Source: an uncultured Erysipelotrichaceae bacterium
GTDB lineage: Bacteria > Bacillota_I > Bacilli_A > Erysipelotrichales > Coprobacillaceae
Assembly (NCBI GenBank): GCA_900538465.1
Contig: UPXV01000037.1
Span: 1-21,304 of the forward strand
DNA length: 21,304 nt
Direction: 5' to 3'
The notes under the pieces are model-generated. The model was not told the DNA's origin, ran no database searches, and worked only from the letters and a program-made list of their open reading frames with translations. Made by a program: the position numbers and the translations under genes. Shown piece after piece: positions 15,253 to 21,304 of this stretch (within the stretch, counting starts at the first letter, position 1; every line of letters starts with the position of its first letter).

Positions 15253-15274
15253 AAAAAAGTCCCTAAGGACTTTT
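15253..15274 (-). terminator. Terminator of the arsR-EFR1-HAD operon
   Basis: Stem AAAAGTCC/GGACTTTT (15255-15262 with 15267-15274), 4-nt loop, then a T run on the minus strand. The stop codon of the HAD gene (15273-15275) overlaps the base of the stem. Confidence 0.85.
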
Positions 15275-15926
15275 ATAAATATTGGAAAACATCCAACAAA
15301 GTTTCAATTGTTGTGACTTGAGGGTCATCTACTTTTTGTTGACCTACTAAGAAAGCTCTCATTCCTACAGATTTGGCAGCTTCCATATCTTTATTAAGGC
15401 TATCTCCGATATAGACCACTTCATTGGCTTTTAAATGTGTTAATTCCAAAGCTTTTTCAAACATCTCTTTCGCTGGTTTATAATAATGTGTCATTTCACT
15501 TGAAATAATTCCTTTAGGTTTTAATTGAAGATTCTTCATACTTTCCTCAACATAACATGTATCATTATTTGTCACAATATATATAGGTAAAGGACATTGT
15601 TCAAAGAAATCATAAGAATCATCATACGCTGGTGTGTTTTCCCAATGTTTTGTTAACATATCAACATATTCACGACTATCTCCTTGAAGATTAATTTTTT
15701 CTTTTATGTCTTCAAAAGCTTCTAAGGCGATATCATATTCTTTTTTATAGTTTTCACCATTACAGTTTTTTAATATTTCATCATGTTTCAAAGCCCACAT
15801 TTCAGCAATTTTTTGAGGATTATTTTCTGTTGAATTTTCTACACATTTTTTTAATAATTCTTCTAAATATTCACTTTGTTCATAAACCAAAGTTCCCATA
15901 TGATCAATAAATATTGCTTTTAACAT
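15273..15926 (-). CDS. HAD family hydrolase with unusual DHMGT motif I
   Basis: HAD superfamily protein of 217 aa with an alpha-helical C1 cap, closest in layout to the YjjG/haloacid-dehalogenase-like group. Motif I reads IDHMGTL: the nucleophile Asp is present, but the second Asp of the DxDGT phosphatase motif is Met. Motif II is VTNND, the motif III Lys is in YYKPAKEMF, and motif IV is VYIGDSLNKDMEAAKSVG. Replacement of the second Asp is known in non-phosphatase members (haloacid dehalogenases, phosphonatases), so ordinary phosphatase activity is doubtful. The ATG at 15926 follows AGGAGG. It starts 12 bases after the EFR1 gene stop, so it is the last gene of that operon. Confidence 0.88.
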   Translation of the reverse strand: MLKAIFIDHMGTLVYEQSEYLEELLKKCVENSTENNPQKIAEMWALKHDEILKNCNGENYKKEYDIALEAFEDIKEKINLQGDSREYVDMLTKHWENTPAYDDSYDFFEQCPLPIYIVTNNDTCYVEESMKNLQLKPKGIISSEMTHYYKPAKEMFEKALELTHLKANEVVYIGDSLNKDMEAAKSVGMRAFLVGQQKVDDPQVTTIETLLDVFQYL

Positions 15927-15938
15927 CTTTTTTACCTC

Positions 15939-16685
15939 CTAAAAGAATTCGTTCTTCTTTTCTGATTGACATGCTTTTTTTAATTTTTGTGTTGCTCCAG
16001 CTAATAAAAGTGGATTCAATTGACGTGCCTGCTTCGGACATATTTTAACACATCGCATACAAGAAATACATTTTTCCTTATCTGTTTGTCTTGGATGTTG
16101 AATATCAATTGCTTGCACTGGACAACGTCTTGCACATAATCCACATTCATTACAAAGTTTCGATGCTGATGGTTTTAAAGGAATGACATGGTATTCTTTA
16201 TAAGGATGCTTACCAGGGACTTCAATACTTTGATAGGGTTGTGTTAATCTTTCCTGAATAACCTTTGTAAAGTCCAATAATTCGTTAAAGTCTTTTTGAT
16301 TTGGTCTTCCTTTAGCAAATTGATGCATAATGGAATGTTCACAAACACTTGCTATGGCAGCAATTGTGATAAAGCCATATTGTTCAAGACTCTCTTTTAA
16401 CTCTAATAAAGTGTCTTCATAAGCACGATTGCCAAAAGTAGCAATAAGAATAGCAGGTGTTTGATGTCCTTTTAAACGACGCAAACGTTTAACTGCAATG
16501 GCAGGAACACGACCTCCAAAAGAAGGAACACCCACAACAACCAAATCCTTTTCATTCATTTCATAATGATGATCATCATGATATACAGATAAATCAATAT
16601 CAGTAACTTCCCCAAATTCCTCAGCAACAAAACTTGTTACTTTTTGAGTACTTCCAGTTGGACTCATATAAATATTATAAATCAT
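15939..16685 (-). CDS. EFR1-type protein: flavodoxin-like domain fused to two [4Fe-4S] clusters
   Basis: Electron-transfer protein of 248 aa. The N-terminal flavodoxin-like half starts MIYNIYMSPTGSTQKVTSFV, where SPTGSTQK is the FMN phosphate-binding loop, and includes VGVPSFGGRVPAIAVKRL. The C-terminal half has two full cluster motifs, CNECGLCARRCP and CISCMRCVKICP, for two [4Fe-4S] clusters. This combination is the EFR1 family common in anaerobes; its partners are unknown. The longest ORF starts far upstream in the arsR region; the ATG at 16683-16685 with GGAGG is used. It overlaps the arsR end by 11 bases and is followed 12 bases later by a HAD gene, so all three form one operon. Confidence 0.92.
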   Translation of the reverse strand: MIYNIYMSPTGSTQKVTSFVAEEFGEVTDIDLSVYHDDHHYEMNEKDLVVVGVPSFGGRVPAIAVKRLRRLKGHQTPAILIATFGNRAYEDTLLELKESLEQYGFITIAAIASVCEHSIMHQFAKGRPNQKDFNELLDFTKVIQERLTQPYQSIEVPGKHPYKEYHVIPLKPSASKLCNECGLCARRCPVQAIDIQHPRQTDKEKCISCMRCVKICPKQARQLNPLLLAGATQKLKKACQSEKKNEFF

Positions 16686-17055
16686 TCTGATTGCCTCCTT
16701 GACATATTCTATCCTGACAAATCTCACATTTATTTTCTTGAGCATCTTCAATTTTACGAAATAATTTAACAAGTGATGCCATGCGTCGACTCCTATAATT
16801 CAAATAATAAAAATTCTTTGTGCCCTCTTGACGCATAGTTACAATGCCACTTTCCTTTAAAATCTTTAAATGATGTGATAAAGCTGTTCTGGAAATATGA
16901 ATCATTGATGATAATTCGCCCACTCGCATACCACCACACTCAATATTTTCTAATAGACATAAGATAATACTTTGACGTGTTGTATCTCCTAACACGGAAA
17001 GAATAGGTCGGCATTCATTAAATTCTTTTGCAAGATCTTTTTTTGTTTGTCCCAT
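16675..17055 (-). CDS. ArsR-family winged-helix regulator with a C-terminal Cys cluster
   Basis: DNA-binding repressor-type protein of 126 aa. The winged helix spans about residues 17-90 (LGDTTRQSIILCLLE, then the recognition helix region HISRTALSHHLKILKESGIV and the wing RQEGTKNFYYL). Cysteines occur at the ECGG turn and as CEICQDRIC near the C-terminus, a CxxCx4C group that could bind metal or sense redox state. The longest ORF starts at 17082 without a ribosome binding site; the ATG at 17053-17055 follows AAAGGA with good spacing. First gene of the arsR-EFR1-HAD operon, with its own promoter and a likely operator, so autoregulation is likely. Confidence 0.88.
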   Translation of the reverse strand: MGQTKKDLAKEFNECRPILSVLGDTTRQSIILCLLENIECGGMRVGELSSMIHISRTALSHHLKILKESGIVTMRQEGTKNFYYLNYRSRRMASLVKLFRKIEDAQENKCEICQDRICQGGNQNDL

Positions 17056-17070
17056 TGTCTCAATCCTTTC

Positions 17071-17086
17071 GTCAAAGTTCATTGAC
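17071..17086. promoter_or_regulatory. Candidate ArsR operator
   Basis: Inverted repeat GTCAA-N6-TTGAC located just downstream of the -10 box, in the start region of the arsR transcript. The spacing and form resemble known ArsR-family sites of the TGAA-N6-TTCA class. Confidence 0.5.
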
Positions 17087-17087
17087 C

Positions 17088-17116
17088 ATTATATCTTTAA
17101 ATCACAAAACTATCAA
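17088..17116 (-). promoter_or_regulatory. Promoter of the arsR-EFR1-HAD operon
   Basis: -35 TTGATA (17111-17116), 17-nt spacer, -10 TATAAT (17088-17093). The -35 overlaps the last codons of the upstream GNAT gene. Confidence 0.75.
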
Positions 17117-17580
17117 TATTGGTTAAGCAAATCGTTACCATTTTTATATAATTTCATATACAACAATGGATATGGATTTCCTTGTTCATCAAGTTCAGTT
17201 CTTTTATAAACTTGAAATCCCATATATTCATAAAAACCCTTTGCTTTTGGATTTTGTTCATTAACACATACTTCATTAACTTGATATTTTTTAATTACGT
17301 ATTCTATAAGTTGTTTTCCTATCCCTTGTCCTTGTTGTTTTGTATCAATAAATAACATTTCTATTCGTTTCTCTTCAACACCTATAAAACCAACTGGTTG
17401 TTCATTTATAAAAGCAACAATCAGATGTTTAACGTTTTCTATAGCTGTTGGAACATATTGAGCAATTTCATTGATTTGTTGTTCATTCAAGAACAAATGT
17501 GTACTTCTGACTGAATTTTCCCAAATTCCAAATAAGGATTCTTTCAAATCTTTTGGATTCAATATTTCTTTTATTTCCAT
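17113..17580 (-). CDS. GNAT N-acetyltransferase, YjaB-like
   Basis: Acetyl-CoA-dependent acetyltransferase of 155 aa. The acetyl-CoA loop QQGQGIGKQL is at residues 82-91. IWENSVRSTHLFL near the start, VNEQNPKAKGFYEYMGF, and GNPYPLLYMKL at the end follow the order and wording of E. coli YjaB, so this is probably a YjaB-type enzyme; its physiological substrate is not settled. The ATG at 17580 follows AAAGGAGTT. It lies 29 bases after the stop of the orphan gene at 17610, behind a weak terminator-like hairpin, so partial co-transcription is possible. Its last codons contain the -35 box of the arsR operon. Confidence 0.9.
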   Translation of the reverse strand: MEIKEILNPKDLKESLFGIWENSVRSTHLFLNEQQINEIAQYVPTAIENVKHLIVAFINEQPVGFIGVEEKRIEMLFIDTKQQGQGIGKQLIEYVIKKYQVNEVCVNEQNPKAKGFYEYMGFQVYKRTELDEQGNPYPLLYMKLYKNGNDLLNQY

Positions 17581-17600
17581 AATAACTCCTTTATTTTAAA

Positions 17601-17622
17601 GAGATTATCTTATGATAATCTC
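17601..17622 (-). terminator. Weak terminator-like hairpin between the orphan and GNAT genes
   Basis: Perfect 9-bp stem GAGATTATC/GATAATCTC (17601-17609 with 17614-17622), 4-nt loop. The following minus-strand sequence TTTAAAATAAAG is a poor T tract. The orphan gene's stop (17610-17612) is in the loop. It may only reduce transcription into the GNAT gene. Confidence 0.5.
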
Positions 17623-18071
17623 CAATCTCCTAATATTTTTTGATATGCATTCATATCTTTGTTGTCATTTAAATACAAAACTTCCTGTTGTTTATCAAAA
17701 AACATCTCTTGTCCATCTTCATAATATCCAATGACTCTATGTTTTCCATCAATAAACTCACCTTTAAATACAAAGTGTTGTTGTTTAATTAAATCATATC
17801 CTTTGATTATTGATGACATAGAAAGGCCTGGTCTTCCTGATGATGGATTGGTTAATTGATAAAGAACTTTTAAGGCATCTTCAAAACTTGTCCAATCTTT
17901 TAAATCAATTGGTAAATATGTATAATCTCCTTGTCTTTGTAATTTTGTCATATCAAACGAATAATATTTTCGAGAATGATATTGAAATAATTCTTGAATA
18001 TTTCTTTGTGCTAAAGTTCGAAAAACAAAATAGGACTCTTTCATATTTTCAATGTTATGTTTATTCATCAT
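17610..18071 (-). CDS. Hypothetical protein, 153 aa
   Basis: I do not recognise this protein. It is soluble, with no signal peptide or membrane helix. The first 60 residues are mixed (many Tyr, Lys and Gln: NIQELFQYHSRKYYSFDMTK); the middle has TNPSSGRPGLSMSSIIKGYDLI, and the last part looks like a small beta sheet (FVFKGEFIDGKHRVIGYYEDGQEMFFDKQQEVLYL). A normal AAAGGAG site precedes two adjacent ATG codons (18069-18071 and 18066-18068); the second has the better spacing. Base use matches its neighbours, so it reads as a resident gene. It follows the pyrG terminator and precedes the GNAT gene. Confidence 0.7.
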   Translation of the reverse strand: MMNKHNIENMKESYFVFRTLAQRNIQELFQYHSRKYYSFDMTKLQRQGDYTYLPIDLKDWTSFEDALKVLYQLTNPSSGRPGLSMSSIIKGYDLIKQQHFVFKGEFIDGKHRVIGYYEDGQEMFFDKQQEVLYLNDNKDMNAYQKILGDWRLS

Positions 18072-18104
18072 AAGTCTCCTTTATTCTATTTTACACTTTT
18101 TTAA

Positions 18105-18136
18105 ACAAAAAGAAAATGGCAATTACTTGCCATTTT
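18105..18136 (-). terminator. Terminator of pyrG
   Basis: A perfect 10-bp stem AAAATGGCAA/TTGCCATTTT (18113-18122 with 18127-18136) has a 4-nt loop and a T-rich tail on the minus strand. The pyrG stop TAA (18123-18125) lies in the loop. Confidence 0.88.
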
Positions 18137-19721
18137 GACTTGCTGCGGTAATAAAACCTTGAAATAAAGGTTCACTATGATTTGGTCTTGAAGCAAACTC
18201 AGGATGAAACTGTGCTGCTACAAAATAAGGATGATCTTTTAATTCGATAATTTCAACTAAATTTCTTTCAGGATTAATTCCTGAAACAATCAAACCATGT
18301 TCTTCTAATATTTCACGATAATCATTATTAAATTCATAACGATGACGATGTCTTTGTTGAATCAATGGTTTTCCATATAATTGATATGCTTTGGTATGAG
18401 GAACCAATTGACAAGCATAATGACCTAATCTTTGTGTCCCACCCATATCATCTAATGATTGATCACTCATTAAATGAATTAATGGAACTTGGCAAAACTC
18501 ATCAAATTCAATAGAATTAGCTTCCTTCAAACCACAAACATGTCTTGCAAATTCAATAGATGCCAACTGCATTCCTAAACAAATACCTAAAAAAGGAATT
18601 TGCTTTTCTCTGGCATATTGAATAGCTGTAATCATGCCTTCAATCCCACGTTCTCCAAAACCACCAGGAACCAAAATACCATCTGCTCCTTGTAATTTTT
18701 CATGAACATTGTCCTTTGTTATATCTTCAGCATTTACCCATTCAATATTCACAATACTATTTTCATAATATCCTGCATGTTTTAAGGCTTCATTTACAGA
18801 TAAATAAGCATCTGGTAATTGCACATATTTTCCAACCATTTTAATTGTGATTTCTTTATTTAAACTTTTGACTCTATGAATTAATTGTTGCCAATCTGTC
18901 ATATTGGCTTGTGGTGCTTCGATTTGAAGATGTTCTAAAACCAAATCATCCATATGTTGATGAAGCAACATCATTGGTAATTCATACAAAATATCAACAT
19001 CATAATTAGAAATAACTGCTTTTGTAGGAACATTACAGAACAATGAAATTTTTTCTTTTAAATCTTGATCAATATATTTTTCACTACGACAAACAATGAT
19101 ATCTGGCTGTATTCCATATCCTCTTAACTCTTTAACACTATGTTGTGTTGGTTTGGTTTTCACTTCATGACTCGCTCCAATATATGGAAGTAATGTCGTA
19201 TGAATATAAAGTGTATTTTCATATCCTAAATCCAAACGTACTTGTCTAATCGCTTCAATAAACGGTAAGCTTTCAATATCACCAACAGTTCCACCAATTT
19301 CTGTAATCACAATATCAGCTTGACTGCTTTTTGCAGCAGCATAAATTCTTTCTTTAATTTCATTTGTGATATGAGGGACAACTTGGACTGTCGCACCCAA
19401 ATAATCACCACGTCTTTCTTTTGCAATAACATGACTATAAATCTTACCTGTGGTAATGGAACAATCTTTATTTAATTCTTCATCAATAAATCTTTCATAA
19501 TGTCCTAAATCCAAGTCTGTTTCTGCTCCATCAGCAGTTACAAAAACTTCACCATGTTGAAAAGGAGACATTGTCCCTGGATCAACATTAATATAAGGAT
19601 CTAACTTTTGCATAAACACTTTTAAACCACGTTGTTTTAATAATCTTCCTAAAGATGCGGCTGTTAATCCTTTCCCTAAGCCTGATACAACTCCACCTGT
19701 TACAAATATATATTTTGCCAT
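18123..19721 (-). CDS. pyrG: CTP synthase
   Basis: Converts UTP to CTP using ATP and glutamine-derived ammonia; a cytosolic tetramer. The N-terminal amidoligase domain begins AKYIFVTGGVVSGLGKGLTA (P-loop-like) and carries QKLDPYINVDPGTMSPFQHGE and ADGAETDLDLGHYERF. The C-terminal class I glutamine amidotransferase domain has the nucleophile Cys in LGICLGMQLA, the oxyanion loop GGFGERG and the catalytic His/Glu in QFHPEF. At 532 aa the length is normal. The ATG at 19721 follows AAAGGAG. It is a single-gene unit with its own promoter, a leader attenuator and a terminator, consistent with control by the CTP level. Confidence 0.98.
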   Translation of the reverse strand: MAKYIFVTGGVVSGLGKGLTAASLGRLLKQRGLKVFMQKLDPYINVDPGTMSPFQHGEVFVTADGAETDLDLGHYERFIDEELNKDCSITTGKIYSHVIAKERRGDYLGATVQVVPHITNEIKERIYAAAKSSQADIVITEIGGTVGDIESLPFIEAIRQVRLDLGYENTLYIHTTLLPYIGASHEVKTKPTQHSVKELRGYGIQPDIIVCRSEKYIDQDLKEKISLFCNVPTKAVISNYDVDILYELPMMLLHQHMDDLVLEHLQIEAPQANMTDWQQLIHRVKSLNKEITIKMVGKYVQLPDAYLSVNEALKHAGYYENSIVNIEWVNAEDITKDNVHEKLQGADGILVPGGFGERGIEGMITAIQYAREKQIPFLGICLGMQLASIEFARHVCGLKEANSIEFDEFCQVPLIHLMSDQSLDDMGGTQRLGHYACQLVPHTKAYQLYGKPLIQQRHRHRYEFNNDYREILEEHGLIVSGINPERNLVEIIELKDHPYFVAAQFHPEFASRPNHSEPLFQGFITAASQNGK

Positions 19722-19742
19722 TTTCTTCTCCTTTCAAATCAA

Positions 19743-19776
19743 TAAAAAATGCACTCCAACGGAAAGCCGTGAGTGC
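19743..19776 (-). terminator. Leader attenuator hairpin of pyrG
   Basis: Between the pyrG transcription start and its ATG there is a hairpin with stem GCACTC/GAGTGC (19751-19756 with 19771-19776), an inner ACGG/CCGT stem, an AAAG loop and a 2-nt bulge, then ATTTTTT on the minus strand. Its position in a 57-nt leader that begins GGGC matches the pyrG attenuator of Bacillus subtilis. Confidence 0.8.
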
Positions 19777-19813
19777 CCTTATTCATTCTACCAAAAAATA
19801 ATTATCAGTTCAA
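19775..19813 (-). promoter_or_regulatory. pyrG promoter with GGGC initiation site
   Basis: -35 TTGAAC (19808-19813), 17-nt spacer, -10 TAGAAT (19785-19790), then six bases and GGGC at 19778-19775 as the predicted 5' end. In B. subtilis the pyrG transcript also starts with GGGC, and low CTP causes repeated G addition there. The -35 box sits in the loop of the rpiR terminator hairpin. Confidence 0.8.
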
Positions 19814-19822
19814 TTATTTTTT
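19793..19822 (-). terminator. Terminator of the RpiR-type gene
   Basis: AT-rich 11-bp stem AAAAAATAATT/AATTATTTTTT (19793-19803 with 19812-19822), 8-nt loop; the T-rich arm itself supplies the T tract. It overlaps the pyrG promoter. Confidence 0.55.
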
Positions 19823-19832
19823 ATCATTATTT

Positions 19833-20561
19833 TTATTGAATCCCAAATTCAGCAAGTGTATTGGCAATTGATTCAATAATATAGATTACTGGAACTTGTG
19901 TAGCAGAACTATAAAAATCCTGATTTCTAGAACTTGGTACATAATAACAAATAGCTAAATCTGCCATTTTGGCTGCTGGTGATGAGGCACTATTGGTAAT
20001 GACAATTGTTTTCACACCAAGATTTTTAAGACCTATTAATCTTTGTATAATTTCTTCTGTTTCACCAGAAACTGTCAAAACAATTGCACAATCATTTTGA
20101 TCATACATTCCTCTTATTCGCATACTAAAATCTTCTAATCCAATTGCTCTTTTTCCTTTACGATTAAATAAATACGCACCAGCCTTAGCAATAGTTCCTG
20201 AAATCCCAACACCAAAAAATAAGACTTCATAGCTTTGAGAAATCATTTGAGCAGCCGTATAAATCTCTTCTTCAAATTCTTTGTTGTCAACTCTATGAAA
20301 ATAATCGATAATATAATTTAATGTTCTTTCTTTTTGTTGAGAATCATTATATTTTTCCATTTTCATTTCTGTTTTCCATTCAACAAATCCTTCATAACCT
20401 AGTTTTTGTGAAACTCTTGTAATCATAGAAGGAGAGACATGAATAGTATCGGCAATTTCTTTTAATTTCATACTTAAAACTTCTTTTTTATGTGTTGTTA
20501 TGTATTGATAGATTTCTAGTTCTAATTCATTAAGACCTTTAATTTTATCTAAAGTTATCAT
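19833..20561 (-). CDS. RpiR-family transcriptional regulator (HTH plus SIS domain)
   Basis: Regulator of 242 aa of the MurR/RpiR family, which bind sugar phosphates through a SIS domain and control sugar or amino-sugar use. The N-terminal HTH spans about 1-75 (LKEIADTIHVSPSMITRVSQKLGYEGFVEWK). The SIS domain spans about 95-240 and includes VLFFGVGISGTIAKAGAYLF, VLTVSGETEEIIQ and VITNSASSPAAKMADL. No sugar gene is adjacent, so the target is elsewhere. The ATG at 20561 has no clear ribosome binding site and lies about 14 bases after the upstream terminator's T run, so the start or the mode of expression is uncertain. It ends in a terminator that overlaps the pyrG promoter. Confidence 0.92.
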   Translation of the reverse strand: MITLDKIKGLNELELEIYQYITTHKKEVLSMKLKEIADTIHVSPSMITRVSQKLGYEGFVEWKTEMKMEKYNDSQQKERTLNYIIDYFHRVDNKEFEEEIYTAAQMISQSYEVLFFGVGISGTIAKAGAYLFNRKGKRAIGLEDFSMRIRGMYDQNDCAIVLTVSGETEEIIQRLIGLKNLGVKTIVITNSASSPAAKMADLAICYYVPSSRNQDFYSSATQVPVIYIIESIANTLAEFGIQ

Positions 20562-20574
20562 ATTTTTCTACTAT

Positions 20575-20602
20575 TAAAAAACCGAATTCAATCGAATTCA
20601 GT
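20575..20602 (-). terminator. Terminator of the RDD gene
   Basis: Stem ACTGAATTC/GAATTCGGT (20594-20602 with 20581-20589, one G-U pair), 4-nt loop, then six T on the minus strand, about a dozen bases after the RDD stop. Confidence 0.8.
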
Positions 20603-20613
20603 TTAAATGAGTT

Positions 20614-21255
20614 TTAAGAAAGTTTCAATTCTTTTTTACGTAGTTTTTTATTCTTTTTGATTTGAAAAGCATATTGGTTAGATTTAACATCCACAACTAA
20701 AGTATGTGAAACAACATCATGCAATGCTTTTTTTGATTTTAAAAACAATACCATAATAGCTGAAATAAGACTTATTGCTATCCCAACATAATTACAAATT
20801 GTTGTTATGTTATAGTTTATCAGAACACTTAACAACTGATGAAGCATATTACTTGCAGTATAAATACTTCCTTCAACAATCAAAATCATAACAACTTGTC
20901 TGATAAAGATTTGTTTCACACTAACATCTTCATAATCATCATTAACAATCTTTAATCCAAGCAACTTTTTCCCTAATGTTTGTCCCTTATAAATATATGC
21001 TGGTATAATCACATAATAGAATACAGCAACACTTAACGTCAATAATCCAGCAATAATCTGATAAGGTGCTTCAAAAATAAATAAAACTTGTGGAATAAAT
21101 GTTGCATCATCATGTAATGACATATACAACATAATTAATGGCAAGGATGATAAAAAGCTTCCTAAGTACCAATCAATTCCATAAGCAATAAATCTTTTTA
21201 TATATCCTGTTTCGTTTTTAGGTTCATTTCTTAAATTTAATAAATACTTTTTCAT
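20614..21255 (-). CDS. RDD family membrane protein
   Basis: Integral membrane protein of 213 aa with the RDD pattern. The N-terminal helix carries the R and D of the family name in YIKRFIAYGIDWYLG. Two or more further helices follow, then GQTLGKKLLGLKIVNDD, the conserved loop of the family, and ALHDVVSHTLVV near the end. About five hydrophobic segments are visible; the C-terminus is strongly basic (KKNKKLRKKELK). Some RDD proteins have been proposed as transport or ion-exchange components, but the function here is unknown. The open frame continues to the window edge; the ATG at 21253-21255 after AAGG is the likely start. Confidence 0.85.
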   Translation of the reverse strand: MKKYLLNLRNEPKNETGYIKRFIAYGIDWYLGSFLSSLPLIMLYMSLHDDATFIPQVLFIFEAPYQIIAGLLTLSVAVFYYVIIPAYIYKGQTLGKKLLGLKIVNDDYEDVSVKQIFIRQVVMILIVEGSIYTASNMLHQLLSVLINYNITTICNYVGIAISLISAIMVLFLKSKKALHDVVSHTLVVDVKSNQYAFQIKKNKKLRKKELKLS

Positions 21256-21304
21256 TTTAACCTTGCATTCCTTTCCGCCTGCGGCTAAGGCACACATAGT
21301 CATG
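21256..21304 (-). other. GC-richer stretch before the RDD gene, possibly the end of an upstream gene
   Basis: The last 49 bases are richer in G and C (GCCGCAGGCGG on the minus strand) than the rest. One minus-strand frame is open from the edge for 15 codons and stops with TAA at 21257-21259, just before the RDD start. It could be the tail of an upstream gene, but it is too short to identify. Confidence 0.3.

Noticed and set aside
16686..16772. Longer start for the EFR1 protein
   Set aside because: The extension is inside the arsR coding region in another frame. The ATG at 16685 has GGAGG and the FMN-loop N-terminus expected for the family.

Overview
The window is AT-rich DNA with short intergenic gaps, strong AGGAG ribosome binding sites and many Rho-independent terminators. 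This points to a low-GC Bacillota. The gene content (EFR1-type flavodoxin/ferredoxin, a DUF4250-like miniature gene, several HAD hydrolases, a MerR/MATE pair) fits a gut anaerobe of the Erysipelotrichales or Coprobacillus type, but that placement is inference. Almost everything lies on the minus strand. Only the MATE transporter and one HEAT-like protein are on the plus strand. I saw no phage, IS element, CRISPR array, tRNA or rRNA gene inside the window.

Layout, left to right. At 1-43 a strong minus-strand promoter points out of the window. At 211-3358 (minus) are ilvA, a 57-residue DUF4250-like gene, a Cof-type HAD phosphatase and a MerR regulator broken by a 7-bp tandem duplication. At 3420-4730 (plus) is a MATE efflux pump whose promoter has the 19-bp spacer and inner dyad typical of MerR targets. 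At 4727-7361 (minus) is a membrane diguanylate cyclase with two solute-binding domains, transcribed through a c-di-GMP-I (GEMM) riboswitch and an intrinsic terminator. At 7406-9227 an overlapping operon encodes an exported DUF5011-like protein, a rhomboid protease and a YaiI/YqxD protein. At 9297-11288 are ispF and gltX. At 11392-13210 a HEAT-like protein (plus) converges on and overlaps a membrane-spanning MerR-type regulator (minus). At 13220-15212 are a Gfo/Idh/MocA oxidoreductase and a second Cof-type HAD. At 15253-17116 is an arsR-EFR1-HAD operon. At 17113-18071 are a YjaB-like GNAT acetyltransferase and an orphan gene. At 18105-19813 is pyrG with a leader that looks like the CTP-sensing reiterative-transcription attenuator known from Bacillus subtilis. 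Last come an RpiR/SIS regulator and an RDD membrane protein.

The most notable parts are regulatory: the riboswitch in front of a diguanylate cyclase (possible product feedback), the pyrG attenuator, the two MerR-type promoters (one with its regulator gene broken, the other in front of a regulator that carries membrane segments), and the repeated placement of stop codons inside terminator hairpins. Several start codons were moved downstream of the longest-ORF start because the longer ORF begins in or before the ribosome binding site.
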